From: Candidatus Bipolaricaulota bacterium
GTDB lineage: Bacteria; Bipolaricaulota; Bipolaricaulia; M55B111
Length of the DNA: 37,792 nt
Direction: 5' to 3'
NCBI GenBank assembly: GCA_018334615.1
Contig: JAGXLP010000001.1
Location: 12,476-50,267 of the forward strand
A model generated the notes under the pieces. It ran no database searches and was not told where the DNA came from. It saw only the letters and a program-made list of their open reading frames with translations. Below, piece after piece: positions 14,000-23,002 of the stretch. Position 1 is the first letter of the stretch, and each line of letters opens with the position of its first letter. The position numbers and the translations under genes were made by a program.

Positions 14000-15355
14000 T
14001 CAAGCTACACCCTGTGGGTGGGAACTTGATCCTTTTCTGGGTAGCGTGAATTTGAAAGTGGTTCCTTCTCCTTCCTCGCTTTCGACTGAAATATTTCCAC
14101 CGTGAGATTCGACTATCTCCTTGGCGATGGTTAAGCCCAACCCGGTTCCTCCGGTACCTCTGGATCTTGATTTATCTACTCTGTAAAACCGATCGAATAT
14201 ATGTGGCAGGTCCTCCTGTGGAATACCGCTTCCATCGTCGGAGACCATGGTTGTTGCTTTGCTGGAGGAGATCGATGTCGTTACATTAATTTGACCACCG
14301 GGTGGAGTATGAGTTATTGCATTGTCGAGCAGGTTTCGAATTACCTGTGAAATCCTCTCAGGATCAGCTTCGACCAGGGTGGGTTCTTCTCGTTCTTTCT
14401 CTGCTTCGACACTGATATTTTTTGCTTTGCTTCTGGCTGCCTTTACCTCCTTCTCTATGATATCCTCCAGTGCCACCTGTTTTTTGTCCAGTTCTAACTG
14501 GTCTGCCTTTGCTTTGTTAACATCTCTCAGGTCGTTTACTAATCTATTTAGAACCAGGGATTGCTGATGCAGAGATTCGAAAACCTGCTCGTTTGGCTCA
14601 ACCATCCCTTCCTTAAGCCCTTCAAGATAACCCTGAATATTTGACAGAGGGTTCCGAAGCTCGTGAGCGACGTCGCTGACCATTTCTTCTCGCAGGGTTT
14701 TTTGCTCCTTAAGTTTATTGGCCAGGGAGTTGAAGGATTCACCTAATTTGCCGATTTCCCCTCTGGCAGAGGTATCTACTCTCTGGTCCAGGTCCCCCTG
14801 CTTCATTTGTTTCGTCGCCCGGGTCAACTCTCTAATTGGCTTTAAGATATTCCGGGAAAATAGAAGGGCTAAGATGATCGCCGTTAACCCGGCAATTAGG
14901 CCGCCTGTTAGAACGGATTTATTGACGGAATTAATAAAAGTATTTTGTAGCGGTGACCGTTTTTTTGACTTGATGAATATCTTCCCGACCTCGAAATCCC
15001 CCAGATTGATAGTCACTTTCTTACGTGACCAGTCTTCGTCCACGGAGGTCGTAGTTAGTTTCTCCTCCGTGTCGCCAATTACTTTTCCAGAAGGATCCGT
15101 CAATAGGATCCTTTCGGTGTAGACTTCCGCCACGTTTTCAATCAAGCCGGAGACCCCTTCCCAGCTCCCCTTAAACCGGTAGTAGTTAGAAAAGGTTAAA
15201 GCCAATCGCTGGTATCTTTCCGCCTGGCCCTGACTTACGTAACGATCGAACTGGTTAATGGCGGAATTGGAAGCAATATAAGATATCGTCCCGACCCCGA
15301 TTGCGATTACCAGGAAAAAACTGGCGAGTAATTTTATCTTAAGGCTACTAAACAT
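14000..15355 (-). CDS. membrane sensor histidine kinase with HAMP domain
   Basis: The protein has 451 residues. Transmembrane helix 1 (about 8-28) and helix 2 (about 148-167) flank an extracytoplasmic sensor of roughly 115 residues of unknown ligand. HAMP (about 168-220) contains RNILKPIRELTRATKQM. The phospho-accepting H231 lies in SDVAHELRNPLSNIQGYL. The ATP-binding domain has the N box RNLLDNAITHTPPGG, the G1 box DDGSGI, the F box FDRFYRVDKSRS and the G2 box GTGLGLTIAKEIV. The start overlaps the regulator's stop by 8 bases (ATGTTTAG), so the two are translationally coupled. The linked htrA suggests a signal from misfolded envelope proteins, as in CssRS- or BaeSR-type systems, but that is inference. 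Confidence 0.93.
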   Translation of the reverse strand: MFSSLKIKLLASFFLVIAIGVGTISYIASNSAINQFDRYVSQGQAERYQRLALTFSNYYRFKGSWEGVSGLIENVAEVYTERILLTDPSGKVIGDTEEKLTTTSVDEDWSRKKVTINLGDFEVGKIFIKSKKRSPLQNTFINSVNKSVLTGGLIAGLTAIILALLFSRNILKPIRELTRATKQMKQGDLDQRVDTSARGEIGKLGESFNSLANKLKEQKTLREEMVSDVAHELRNPLSNIQGYLEGLKEGMVEPNEQVFESLHQQSLVLNRLVNDLRDVNKAKADQLELDKKQVALEDIIEKEVKAARSKAKNISVEAEKEREEPTLVEADPERISQVIRNLLDNAITHTPPGGQINVTTSISSSKATTMVSDDGSGIPQEDLPHIFDRFYRVDKSRSRGTGGTGLGLTIAKEIVESHGGNISVESEEGEGTTFKFTLPRKGSSSHPQGVA

Positions 15356-16055
15356 CTTCTTCTAATGTCTCTTCAGCTGTTGGGGGGTCGAACTTATAAC
15401 CTACACCGTGAACGGTGTGAATGTAAGTGGGGTCTTCGGTGTTGGGCTCTATCTTCTTTCGCAAGTTTTTGATATGAACGTCTATAGTCCTTTCGAATCC
15501 CTCGTAACCGTAACCCAGAGCGGCATGAATTAGATCCGGCCTGGAGAATACCCGGCGAGGCTGCTTTACCAAAGTGGAAAGTATCTCAAATTCTGTGGGA
15601 GTTAACTCTACCGGTTCGCCGTCCAGGAGGACCTTGTGAGTTTCGAAATTTAAGGATAAGTCCCCGTGAGTTACCTCTTTTGGCCCCTCCTCTGACGATC
15701 TGCGCAGCACGGCTCTTATCCTTGCCAGCAGTTCCCCCGGACTAAATGGTTTTGTAACGTAATCGTCGGCGCCTAAGTTCAGTCCCTTGATTCTGTCCTC
15801 CTCCTCGGTCTTTGCAGTTAGCATTATGATTGGAGTTTTGGATTCATTTCGCACACCTCGACAGACGTTGAGGCCACTTACCTTGGGGAGCATGAGATCC
15901 AGAACGATCAGATCCACGTCTCTCAGACGGAATAAGTTAAGGGCGGATTGACCATCGTAAGCCGTTAGAACCTTGTATCCGTCCTTTTCCAGGTATTCTT
16001 TCAATAATTCTACTAGATCTTCGTCGTCGTCGACTACGAGTATTGTCCTCTTCAT
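15348..16055 (-). CDS. OmpR/PhoB-type response regulator
   Basis: The protein has 235 residues. The receiver domain (about 3-118) has acidic pocket residues D10 and D11, the phosphorylation site D53 in LIVLDLMLP, T80 in MLTA and K102 in TKPFSP. A C-terminal winged helix (about 130-225) carries ELTPTEFEILSTL, then RTIDVHIKNLRKKI and HTVHGVGYKF, typical of OmpR/PhoB DNA-binding domains. It is the partner of the overlapping kinase. htrA lies 64 bases upstream on the same strand, and a hairpin in that gap may set the ratio of protease to regulator. Its target promoters are unknown. Confidence 0.94.
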   Translation of the reverse strand: MKRTILVVDDDEDLVELLKEYLEKDGYKVLTAYDGQSALNLFRLRDVDLIVLDLMLPKVSGLNVCRGVRNESKTPIIMLTAKTEEEDRIKGLNLGADDYVTKPFSPGELLARIRAVLRRSSEEGPKEVTHGDLSLNFETHKVLLDGEPVELTPTEFEILSTLVKQPRRVFSRPDLIHAALGYGYEGFERTIDVHIKNLRKKIEPNTEDPTYIHTVHGVGYKFDPPTAEETLEEDV

Positions 16056-16069
16056 AAATATTTATAATT

Positions 16070-16106
16070 GCCGGGGTTGGGCCTGATTGATAGCCCAAGC
16101 CCCGGC
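16070..16106. terminator. GC-rich hairpin between htrA and the response regulator
   Basis: Arms 16070-16082 and 16093-16106 (GCCGGGGTTGGGC and its complement with one bulged G) form a 13-bp stem. On the minus strand it is followed by AATTATAAATATTT rather than T-rich sequence, so it may attenuate rather than stop transcription. On the plus strand CTAG and TTTTTT follow, so it could end antisense transcripts. Confidence 0.6.
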
Positions 16107-16119
16107 CTAGTTTTTTAAG

Positions 16120-17580
16120 TTAACGAGCGAGCGTCATCCATATGTAACTGTCTCCTCGAACGACCCTCACCAGAAGTGTATCTCCTTTGGAAGTGTCTGC
16201 AGCTATTTTTTTCCAATCTCCTACCGACTGCAGGGTATAGAGATTTCTGCTGTTTTTGCCTGCCTGAAGAAGTACATCTCCTTCACGAAGTCCCCTGGCG
16301 CGGGCAAAGCCCTGAAGGTCGGTGATGACTAACCCCGTGGCTACTGAGAGTTCGTATTCCTGGCGGATTTTTGGGGTGTTTTCCACAAGAGTAAGGCCGA
16401 AATCATCGTCCGTGATCGAGCTTTTTTCCTCTGAGGTTTCTATCTGCCCATTATCTCTCTTTCCCAGCTCAACTGTTATAGTTTTTCTTTCCTGATTTCT
16501 GATTAAAGTGAGTTCGACTTCTTCTCCAACATCCCTGTACATTATTTCCTGCTGGAATTCCGTCGCACCGGTGATTTTGTTATCGTTCACCTTGATAATT
16601 ATATCTCCCGATTTGAGACCTCCACGGTCAGCCGGTGAGTCCGGGTATACTTCGGAAATTAGAACACCGTGTCCGTCTTCCAGTCCGAACTTTTCTCCCA
16701 TTTCCGGAGTTACTTTCTGGAACCCTACGCCGAGCCATGCTCTGGTGACCTCGCCTTTGCTTACCAGGTCCGCCAGCACCCGTTCAACCGAGTCGATGGA
16801 TACCGCAAAGTTCAGGCCGGTAATCGGTATTCCCTGTTGATTTCTCCTGATGATCGCGGTATTCATGCCTATGACTTTTCCCTGCATATTGACCAGGGGC
16901 CCACCGGAATTTCCGGGGTTGATTGCTGCATCGGTCTGGAGCAGGTTCTGGTAACTTCCACTGTCGTTTGGTTTCGGGATGGATCGGTTCCTGGCGCTTA
17001 ATACACCGGCCGTTACCGTATTTTCGAAACCCTCTGGGTTACCTATTGCCACGACCCAGCTGCCTATCGGGGTATTTGCAGGGTCCCCGAGGGACGCCAC
17101 GGGTAGGTTTTCCGTATCCTTGTCCCCGGTAATTTCCAGAACTGCTACATCGATCATCTCGTCGGCTCCAGCTACCTTGGCTTGATAAGTCATTCCTTCT
17201 TTAAATACAAGCCTGATCTCCTTTGCTCCAGATACGACGTGCTCGTTTGTAAGTACGTACTTTTTCCCCTGCCAGTCGATTACGAAACCCGAGCCAAGAG
17301 ATTTAACTTCTCTTTCCTCTCTCTGGGGCGGTTCCCCGAAGAAGTACTTGAAGAAAGGATCTTCAAAAAAGTTAAAGGGAATTCCTGCGGATACACCTTT
17401 CGTAACTTCTACTCGGACGACTGCTGGTCCGACCTTTTCAGCGGACCTTGTTATCGCGGTCTCCTGTGATTCTACTAGACTCCCTTCCGAACCTAAAGCC
17501 GGAACAAGACCGGCTGAGATTAACCCAATACCAATAACCAGGGCTAAAATGACGGAAAAGGATTTGCTTCTCGAAATCAT
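16120..17580 (-). CDS. htrA: HtrA/DegP-type serine protease with PDZ domains
   Basis: The protein has 486 residues. An N-terminal hydrophobic segment (about 8-30) is a signal peptide or anchor placing the protease outside the cytoplasmic membrane. The trypsin-like triad is H114 in VLTNEHVV, D144 in MIDVAVLEI and S225 in NPGNSGGPLV. A first PDZ domain (about 275-370) contains AWLGVGFQKV and SPADRGGLKSGDIIIKVND. A second, divergent PDZ-like domain (about 390-486) contains ARGLREGDVLLQAG. The role is degradation or refolding of damaged envelope proteins. GGAGGAGAT precedes the ATG. The two-component pair follows on the same strand, suggesting a stress-response module. Confidence 0.95.
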   Translation of the reverse strand: MISRSKSFSVILALVIGIGLISAGLVPALGSEGSLVESQETAITRSAEKVGPAVVRVEVTKGVSAGIPFNFFEDPFFKYFFGEPPQREEREVKSLGSGFVIDWQGKKYVLTNEHVVSGAKEIRLVFKEGMTYQAKVAGADEMIDVAVLEITGDKDTENLPVASLGDPANTPIGSWVVAIGNPEGFENTVTAGVLSARNRSIPKPNDSGSYQNLLQTDAAINPGNSGGPLVNMQGKVIGMNTAIIRRNQQGIPITGLNFAVSIDSVERVLADLVSKGEVTRAWLGVGFQKVTPEMGEKFGLEDGHGVLISEVYPDSPADRGGLKSGDIIIKVNDNKITGATEFQQEIMYRDVGEEVELTLIRNQERKTITVELGKRDNGQIETSEEKSSITDDDFGLTLVENTPKIRQEYELSVATGLVITDLQGFARARGLREGDVLLQAGKNSRNLYTLQSVGDWKKIAADTSKGDTLLVRVVRGDSYIWMTLAR

Positions 17581-17794
17581 GGATCATCTCCTCCACGTTA
17601 TAGTTGTTATTCTTTTACAATATTACCCTAAGGCCTAAATATGAATAACTTGTAAAGAAGATTTGAAGAGCAAGCCGATAAAATTTTCTCCTAATATTTT
17701 GCCCGATGCAAGGGTCTCTTCCCGTACAGGGTGAGTGTAGCGAGCCCCACCCCACAGGATTACCACCTAAAGGAGAGCCATGCCTCCCGGTTCT

Positions 17795-20428
17795 TCATCG
17801 AGAAAAGTTGAACAATTCTTGACCTAATTTGATATAAAGCCAGATAAAAGCTCCGAAAATTGCAACTGCTACCAGGATTACTAGCCATGGGTAAAGACCC
17901 AGTGGTTTCAGGCCAAAGAAGGTATTTAGCGGGGAGTAGATTACCAGGAACTGAGCCACGATAGAAGCCCCTATGGCAAGGAATAGCCAGTTATTCCGCT
18001 CAATCGGTTGTCCGAAAATCTTTCTAATTGGCCATATCTCAAGCAGTTCTATCAGGACGAGTTCGGTAAATGCTACTGTCCTTGCTGTTACCTGGTCGGG
18101 GAGGAAATGGTTGTAGGAAAAGATTATTAGAGTGGTTAAACTTACGCCGATACCCAGGATGACGTATACCATGTAACTATTGATAACACCTTCACCCTCT
18201 TCCCGGGGAGAACGATCCATCACCCCGTGTGATTTTCCATCAGCCCCCAGGGCGACGGCCGGTAATCCGTCCGTAAGAAGGTTTACCCATAGCAACATTG
18301 GTGCCGTAAGAGGCAAGCCGAGTCCGGCCAGTGAGGCGATAAAAACCGATAGTACTTCGGCAAGGTTGCCCGAGAGTAGGAGTCCAACGAACTTCCTTAT
18401 ATTATCGAAGATGGTCCTTCCTTCCGCCACGGCGTCCCTGATCGAAGCAAAGTTATCGTCCAGCAGGACAATGTCTGATGCTCCCTTGGCCACGTCAGTT
18501 CCCCGGATCCCCATTGAAATGCCGACGTCGGACCTCTTCAGCGACGGAGCGTCATTTACCCCATCACCGGTCATTGCAACTACACCGCCCATTTCCTCTT
18601 TTATTAAATTCAGGATTTTCAACTTGTGTGAGGGAGAAACTCGGGCGTAAATATTGACCTCGGGGATTTTTGCCCTTAGTTCGGAATCAGTAAGATTTTC
18701 CAATTCCTTACCTGTCATTACTTCGCCTGAAAAGCCCAGCTCACGACCTATAGCTTCGGCTGTTAAAGCGTTGTCCCCGGTGACCATGACTATTCTTATT
18801 CCTGCCTTTCTGCAGGAGTTTATTGCTTCGCTTACTTCCTGTCTCGGGGGGTCAAGCATTCCCTGTAAACCGACGAACGTTAAGTTCGCCTCGAGTTCTT
18901 CGTCGTCGACCTCACGGAATCCGGTGCCAGATAAGTCCTTTGTGGCAAACCCGAGTACGCGCAAAGCCTCCCCGGCAAATTGCTCTACCTTTTCTTGGAA
19001 TTCCTCTCGCTTTTCGGGTGTCAGGGGCTTCTGTTTACCATTTTCCCAGTAACTATCACATTTGGCCAGTACTACGGATGGCGCTCCTTTGGTGTAGGCG
19101 ACGGGCCCGTCCCTGGACTGGTTAACCGTCGTCATCATTTTTCGGTCAGAGGAAAACGGGATCTCCTTTAACCGTTCGTGAGTCTCGTTTAACCGGTCCG
19201 GATCGAGTCCTGCCTTTCGGGCGGATTTAAGCAGAGCCGCTTCGGTCGGGTCCCCAATGACATCGTTGTCTCCCTGTAATTGAGCGTCATTGCAGAGAAC
19301 TCCGGTTTTAAATAGAAGTCCCATCTCTCCGTTTGCGCCCCCTCCGTCTATCTTGGATAGCTCGAGCTCGGAGAAATTTGACTCACCGGTATCCGTATAC
19401 ATCTTCTGGACTGTCATCTCGTTTTCTGTCAGCGTCCCGGTTTTGTCGGTACAGATGGTATCCACCGAACCAAGGGATTCTACCGCGGCCAGCCTCCGGG
19501 TAAGGGCGTTTCGCCTGGTCATTTTCTTCGTTCCCATAGCCAGGGCAAGGGTAACTACTGCGGGAAGACCTTCCGGAATTGCCGCTACCGCGAGAGCTAC
19601 TGCCGTGATGAAGGCTTCAAACCATTTTGCGTCGTGTAAAAGTATGGAGATTGGAATTATAAGTCCGGAGAGAATCAGTAAGATGCTTCCCAGCTGTTTC
19701 CCTAATTTGTTAACTTCTTTCTGAAACGGCGTTTTTTCCTGTTCTACTTCCTGTAGTTGCTGTGCGACTTTGCCAATTTCCGTCTCCATTCCAGTGGAGG
19801 TTACGATGGCTTCGCCCCGACCACGGACTATGCTGGTATTTTTGAAGACCAAATTACTTCGCTCTGCCAGTTCACTTTCCGCTTCTATCGGGTCGAGTTG
19901 TTTTTTGACGGGCTCGCTCTCTCCGGTGAGGGGGGATTCGTCTACTTTTAGGCTCTGTGCATCAACCAATCGTGCATCAGCCGGTATAGCGGATCCCTGG
20001 TCCAGCGAGATTAAGTCACCGGGGACGATCTCCTCCAGGGGTACTTTCTTCTTCTTTCCGCCCCGGTACACCACCGCGTCCGGTGAAGCCATTTCCTTTA
20101 ATGCCTGGATGGATTGCTCCGCTTTCCAGTCCTGAATGAACCCGAATATTCCGTTGCCGATGACGATTGCAATGATTAGGTAGAAATCTACTGTTTTGCC
20201 GAAGACCAGTGAGAGGGTTGCTGCGATCAGGAGAATTATTATAAGGAAATCGGTGAACTGTTCGAGAAAAAGTTTTAACGGCGATACTCGATCTTTTTCC
20301 TCCAGTTCGTTTCTCCCGTATTCGGTTAATCTATTCTGAGCTTCTTCTTGACTCAGGCCTTCTGGAGAGGAAGATAACTCTTCGTAGATTTCATCCACTG
20401 GAACCGTCCACGGTTTGTTTGAGCTCAT
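17795..20428 (-). CDS. calcium-type cation-transporting P-type ATPase (P2A)
   Basis: The protein has 877 residues and the order of a P2-type pump: N-terminal cation ATPase domain, M1-M2, actuator with TGES (168-171), M3-M4, phosphorylation site D328 in DKTGTLT, nucleotide domain, hinge MTGDGVNDAPSL and M5-M10. Residues matching SERCA Ca2+ ligands are seen: E286 in M4 AAIPEGLP, Asn and Glu in M5 NLAEVL, and Asn, Thr and Asp in M6 WVNLLTDGLP. A Ca2+-exporting pump is therefore most likely, with Mn2+ also possible. GGTGAAAC precedes the ATG. The gene sits between the feo operon and htrA with its own flanking gaps of 126 and 214 bases and is likely transcribed alone. Confidence 0.93.
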   Translation of the reverse strand: MSSNKPWTVPVDEIYEELSSSPEGLSQEEAQNRLTEYGRNELEEKDRVSPLKLFLEQFTDFLIIILLIAATLSLVFGKTVDFYLIIAIVIGNGIFGFIQDWKAEQSIQALKEMASPDAVVYRGGKKKKVPLEEIVPGDLISLDQGSAIPADARLVDAQSLKVDESPLTGESEPVKKQLDPIEAESELAERSNLVFKNTSIVRGRGEAIVTSTGMETEIGKVAQQLQEVEQEKTPFQKEVNKLGKQLGSILLILSGLIIPISILLHDAKWFEAFITAVALAVAAIPEGLPAVVTLALAMGTKKMTRRNALTRRLAAVESLGSVDTICTDKTGTLTENEMTVQKMYTDTGESNFSELELSKIDGGGANGEMGLLFKTGVLCNDAQLQGDNDVIGDPTEAALLKSARKAGLDPDRLNETHERLKEIPFSSDRKMMTTVNQSRDGPVAYTKGAPSVVLAKCDSYWENGKQKPLTPEKREEFQEKVEQFAGEALRVLGFATKDLSGTGFREVDDEELEANLTFVGLQGMLDPPRQEVSEAINSCRKAGIRIVMVTGDNALTAEAIGRELGFSGEVMTGKELENLTDSELRAKIPEVNIYARVSPSHKLKILNLIKEEMGGVVAMTGDGVNDAPSLKRSDVGISMGIRGTDVAKGASDIVLLDDNFASIRDAVAEGRTIFDNIRKFVGLLLSGNLAEVLSVFIASLAGLGLPLTAPMLLWVNLLTDGLPAVALGADGKSHGVMDRSPREEGEGVINSYMVYVILGIGVSLTTLIIFSYNHFLPDQVTARTVAFTELVLIELLEIWPIRKIFGQPIERNNWLFLAIGASIVAQFLVIYSPLNTFFGLKPLGLYPWLVILVAVAIFGAFIWLYIKLGQELFNFSR

Positions 20429-20554
20429 TTAAATGTTTCACCGCCTACACAAATTGTTTTATTACCTTAGAAGTATAGGGAAGAGAAGCGGAGATTAAAG
20501 AACCGCTAGGGAAGCGGAATGGTTTTTAGACCTCGGGGAAACGGCAAGGATTTA

Positions 20555-20812
20555 TTAATCTCCGGAATAATCCTCTTTTTCTTCCGTTACCACGTATAGC
20601 TTTTCTCTGCCGGTTGCTGGAACCGGACACGACTTGCTCATCGGACAGCTGTTACATGACCTGCTACAGTCTACCTCTTTTATCAATCCCTGGTGCTGCA
20701 ATAAATCTATCATTGCCTTAATCGTCTGTTTTCTCATATCTAGGGTCTCCGCCATCTCGTCGATTGTTTTTCCTGCCCCCAGTGCGGTTAGTATTCTGGT
20801 TCTATCGCTCAT
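20555..20812 (-). CDS. feoC: FeoC-like Fe-S winged-helix regulator
   Basis: The 85-residue protein has an N-terminal helix-turn-helix (ILTALGAGKTIDEMAETL, then DMRKQTIKAMIDLLQHQGLI). A cluster of four cysteines follows in CSRSCNSCPMSKSCP, the pattern seen in FeoC proteins that bind an oxygen-sensitive [4Fe-4S] cluster. FeoC is thought to tune FeoB stability or activity or to act as a transcription factor. Its start overlaps the stop of the preceding membrane-protein gene by 11 bases, and it is the last gene of the feo operon. The fold and context support the name; experimental function in this lineage is unknown. Confidence 0.82.
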   Translation of the reverse strand: MSDRTRILTALGAGKTIDEMAETLDMRKQTIKAMIDLLQHQGLIKEVDCSRSCNSCPMSKSCPVPATGREKLYVVTEEKEDYSGD

Positions 20813-21245
20813 TTTTTCTTTCCTCCCTGAACACTATCAAGACAAGAAAGACGGAGATAGGCAGTAGTATAACAGCAGGGGTAAACGAATCTACGCAGTT
20901 GTTCAAAAAACCCTGGACCGTATTGAGCCAGAGGTCCTCTCCCCCGGTAATTGATTCGAGAATAGTGGAAAAGACTTCCAATCCACCAACGATCCAGATC
21001 ATAAAACTGGCCAGTATCGCCTGCGCCCTTTTTTCAATAAGTGACGGGTTATAGATTGCAGATAGGGAAAGGATTCCCGAAGACAGTAAGATTATTCCCC
21101 GCCAGAATGTGAAGTCTCCCTGGAAGGCGATTCTTCCCCATTGGAAAGTTTGTCCGGTCAGGGTAAAAAGTACCTCCAGCACACCAGAGATAAAAGCGCC
21201 AAAACCAATCAGGGCTAGAATAGTGTTGAACGTTTTTTGGTTCAA
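20802..21245 (-). CDS. uncharacterised four-helix membrane protein in the feo operon
   Basis: I do not recognise a family for this 147-residue protein. Four hydrophobic segments are visible: about 8-28, 48-65, 77-97 and 119-139, the last followed by a basic tail FREERKNER. A charged GGEDLWLNTVQGFLNNC loop lies between helices 3 and 4, with a single Cys near 116. The TTG start at 21243-21245 comes just after the feoB membrane-gene stop, with GAGGTGA overlapping that stop; its own stop overlaps feoC. Such tight coupling suggests it works with the iron transporter, perhaps as an accessory subunit of the split FeoB. That is inference from context only. Confidence 0.75.
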   Translation of the reverse strand: MNQKTFNTILALIGFGAFISGVLEVLFTLTGQTFQWGRIAFQGDFTFWRGIILLSSGILSLSAIYNPSLIEKRAQAILASFMIWIVGGLEVFSTILESITGGEDLWLNTVQGFLNNCVDSFTPAVILLPISVFLVLIVFREERKNER

Positions 21246-21246
21246 A

Positions 21247-22476
21247 TCACCTCACCCCGAGAACCATCCCGATCAGGTGAAGCAACCCCCCCCAGAGAAA
21301 AACCACTGTGGAGAGGGTCAGGAGACTTCCTCCAAGGACCTTTAGAATTCCGCCGCTTCTTCTTCCTTCCTTGATAATCATGGAAAAGGTAGCTATGCAG
21401 GGGAAATAAATTGATATTATCACTACTGAAGTAATGAGTTGAAATCCGGTCATATCTATCGCGGATAGCTGGGCTACAGCGAGATCCTTGCGCAGGAAAC
21501 CCGCTATTAGCGGAGCGACTGTCTCCTTGGGAATACCAAACCAACCCGTAAATACGGGTTCAAGGACGCTGGATAACCAGTCGATTACTCCACCGAGATA
21601 AAGTAGATTTACCACCCCGACTCCCAGGAGTACAAATGGAATTGCATTCGTAAAGAAACCCTTGACCTTGACCCACAGTTTCCTGGTTACGTTGGCTGCC
21701 GTAGGTAGTCGAAAAGGAGGTACGTCGGTCATTATCTCGGGTGACTTACCCGGAATTATCCTGTCTAAGAGGTAACCGAAAAGGAAGAAACCGACCAGCA
21801 GGTAAAGCATAATGTAACCGAAATATTCCGGTATTAATGAGAGCATGACACCCAGCTGGGCTCCACACGGGATGAAAATAGAAAGGAGAATCATCATCAT
21901 GAATCGTTGTTTTTTTGTTTCAAGTGTTCTCGTCGAGGCGACGCCAGGGACGTTGCAACCAAGTGAAAGGATCATCGGGACCACGGCAAAGCCGTGAAGG
22001 CCAATCTTGTGGAGTATTGTATCAACCAATACTGCCAATCGGGGCATGTAACCGGAGTCTTCCAGTATCGTTATAAACAGATAGAAAGCAACAATCGCGG
22101 GCAGGACGATACCGATAGCGACAAACATTCCACTGGTGAGTATTCCAAAAGCTTCAAACGAATTGGTTGCCCCTGGGTCTCCAACCAGGACGTAATATAA
22201 CCAGGATCCCTCTAATGGAAAAATATCTTGAAGCCAGGGCAGCCACAGATTGTCAAAGAAGGGGACGAAAAAACCGTCAGTAAAGAAACCGGCGAAAGCG
22301 TTAAAGAACGCCCAAAAACCGTATAAGACGGCGACTGCGAAGGGGATACCTGTTAAGGGTTTTACGGTGAGCTCAGCCAGTATTGTCTTAAGGGTGGTTT
22401 TATCTGCACCGTAATTTACGGTCTCTCGGGAAATTTTATCTATAAGTTCCCATCTTCTTTCGGTATCAAATTTCAT
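21247..22476 (-). CDS. feoB: FeoB membrane-domain protein (separate gene)
   Basis: The 409-residue protein is the membrane half of the Fe2+ transporter. It begins with the pre-membrane helix ERRWELIDKISRETV that in normal FeoB joins the GTPase part to the channel. The first gate domain carries EDSGYMPRLAVLVD, GLHGFAVVPMILSLGCNVPG and ASTRTLETKKQR, all hallmark FeoB motifs. A second gate repeat near 320-400 has PLIAGFLRKDLAV and VIISIYFPCIATFSMI. PCGAQLG replaces the more usual SCSARLPVY segment. There is no G domain; it is encoded by the preceding gene, whose stop overlaps this ATG by 11 bases. The two products probably assemble in the membrane. Confidence 0.92.
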   Translation of the reverse strand: MKFDTERRWELIDKISRETVNYGADKTTLKTILAELTVKPLTGIPFAVAVLYGFWAFFNAFAGFFTDGFFVPFFDNLWLPWLQDIFPLEGSWLYYVLVGDPGATNSFEAFGILTSGMFVAIGIVLPAIVAFYLFITILEDSGYMPRLAVLVDTILHKIGLHGFAVVPMILSLGCNVPGVASTRTLETKKQRFMMMILLSIFIPCGAQLGVMLSLIPEYFGYIMLYLLVGFFLFGYLLDRIIPGKSPEIMTDVPPFRLPTAANVTRKLWVKVKGFFTNAIPFVLLGVGVVNLLYLGGVIDWLSSVLEPVFTGWFGIPKETVAPLIAGFLRKDLAVAQLSAIDMTGFQLITSVVIISIYFPCIATFSMIIKEGRRSGGILKVLGGSLLTLSTVVFLWGGLLHLIGMVLGVR

Positions 22477-23002
22477 TCTGAAGGTTTTCTATTCTCTTCT
22501 CTAACTTTTCTGCATCTATTCGAGAGGCTTCCGTTATTTTGTTGGCAAGATTGGAGATGCCTTCTCCGCTTATGGCAACAGTTGGTACCACGGGGACCCC
22601 GAGTATCTCTTCCAGCCGATCCACGTCTATACTGATGTTCTGTTTTACCGCATCGTCCCACATATTTAAGGCAATTACCACGGGATAGTTTTTCTCCATA
22701 ATTTCAAGTGCAAGATAAAGGCCTCGTTCGACCTTAGTGGCGTCTAAAACGGCTACTACAATTGCATCTTCATGTTCTTTCAGTATTTCCATGGCAACCT
22801 TTTCTGCTTCGTCTTTTGGCTCGGTTGAAAAGGTTCCGGGAACGTCGATTATCTTTGCTTCTTTACCCCCGATAAATGTGTAACTTTCGGTAAAATCTAC
22901 TGTGGTACCGGGATAATTTGATTCTGTAATATTGGCTCCGGTGAGCCGGTTGAAGACCGCACTTTTCCCGACATTAGGATGACCCATCAGAAGAATCGTC
23001 AT
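22466..23002 (-). CDS. feoB: FeoB GTPase-domain protein (separate gene)
   Basis: The protein has 178 residues and the full G-motif set: G1 GHPNVGKS (7-14), G2 NYPGTTVD, G3 DVPG, G4 NMWD and G5 VAISGEG. This is the cytoplasmic G domain of FeoB, which gates Fe2+ import. It stops about 35 residues after G5, so the helical GDI domain that normally follows (about 80-90 residues) is nearly all missing. The frame ends in TGA inside ATGAAATTTGA, where the membrane-domain gene starts in a different frame. A native split and a frameshift are both conceivable; the clean ATG/TGA overlap and the position of the break at a domain boundary favour a native split. GAGGTAACTC precedes the ATG. Confidence 0.92.
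   Translation of the reverse strand: MTILLMGHPNVGKSAVFNRLTGANITESNYPGTTVDFTESYTFIGGKEAKIIDVPGTFSTEPKDEAEKVAMEILKEHEDAIVVAVLDATKVERGLYLALEIMEKNYPVVIALNMWDDAVKQNISIDVDRLEEILGVPVVPTVAISGEGISNLANKITEASRIDAEKLEKRIENLQNEI

Noticed and set aside
17581..17794. Possible small RNA between htrA and the P-type ATPase
   Set aside because: Only short, irregular inverted repeats are visible and no RNA family is recognised.
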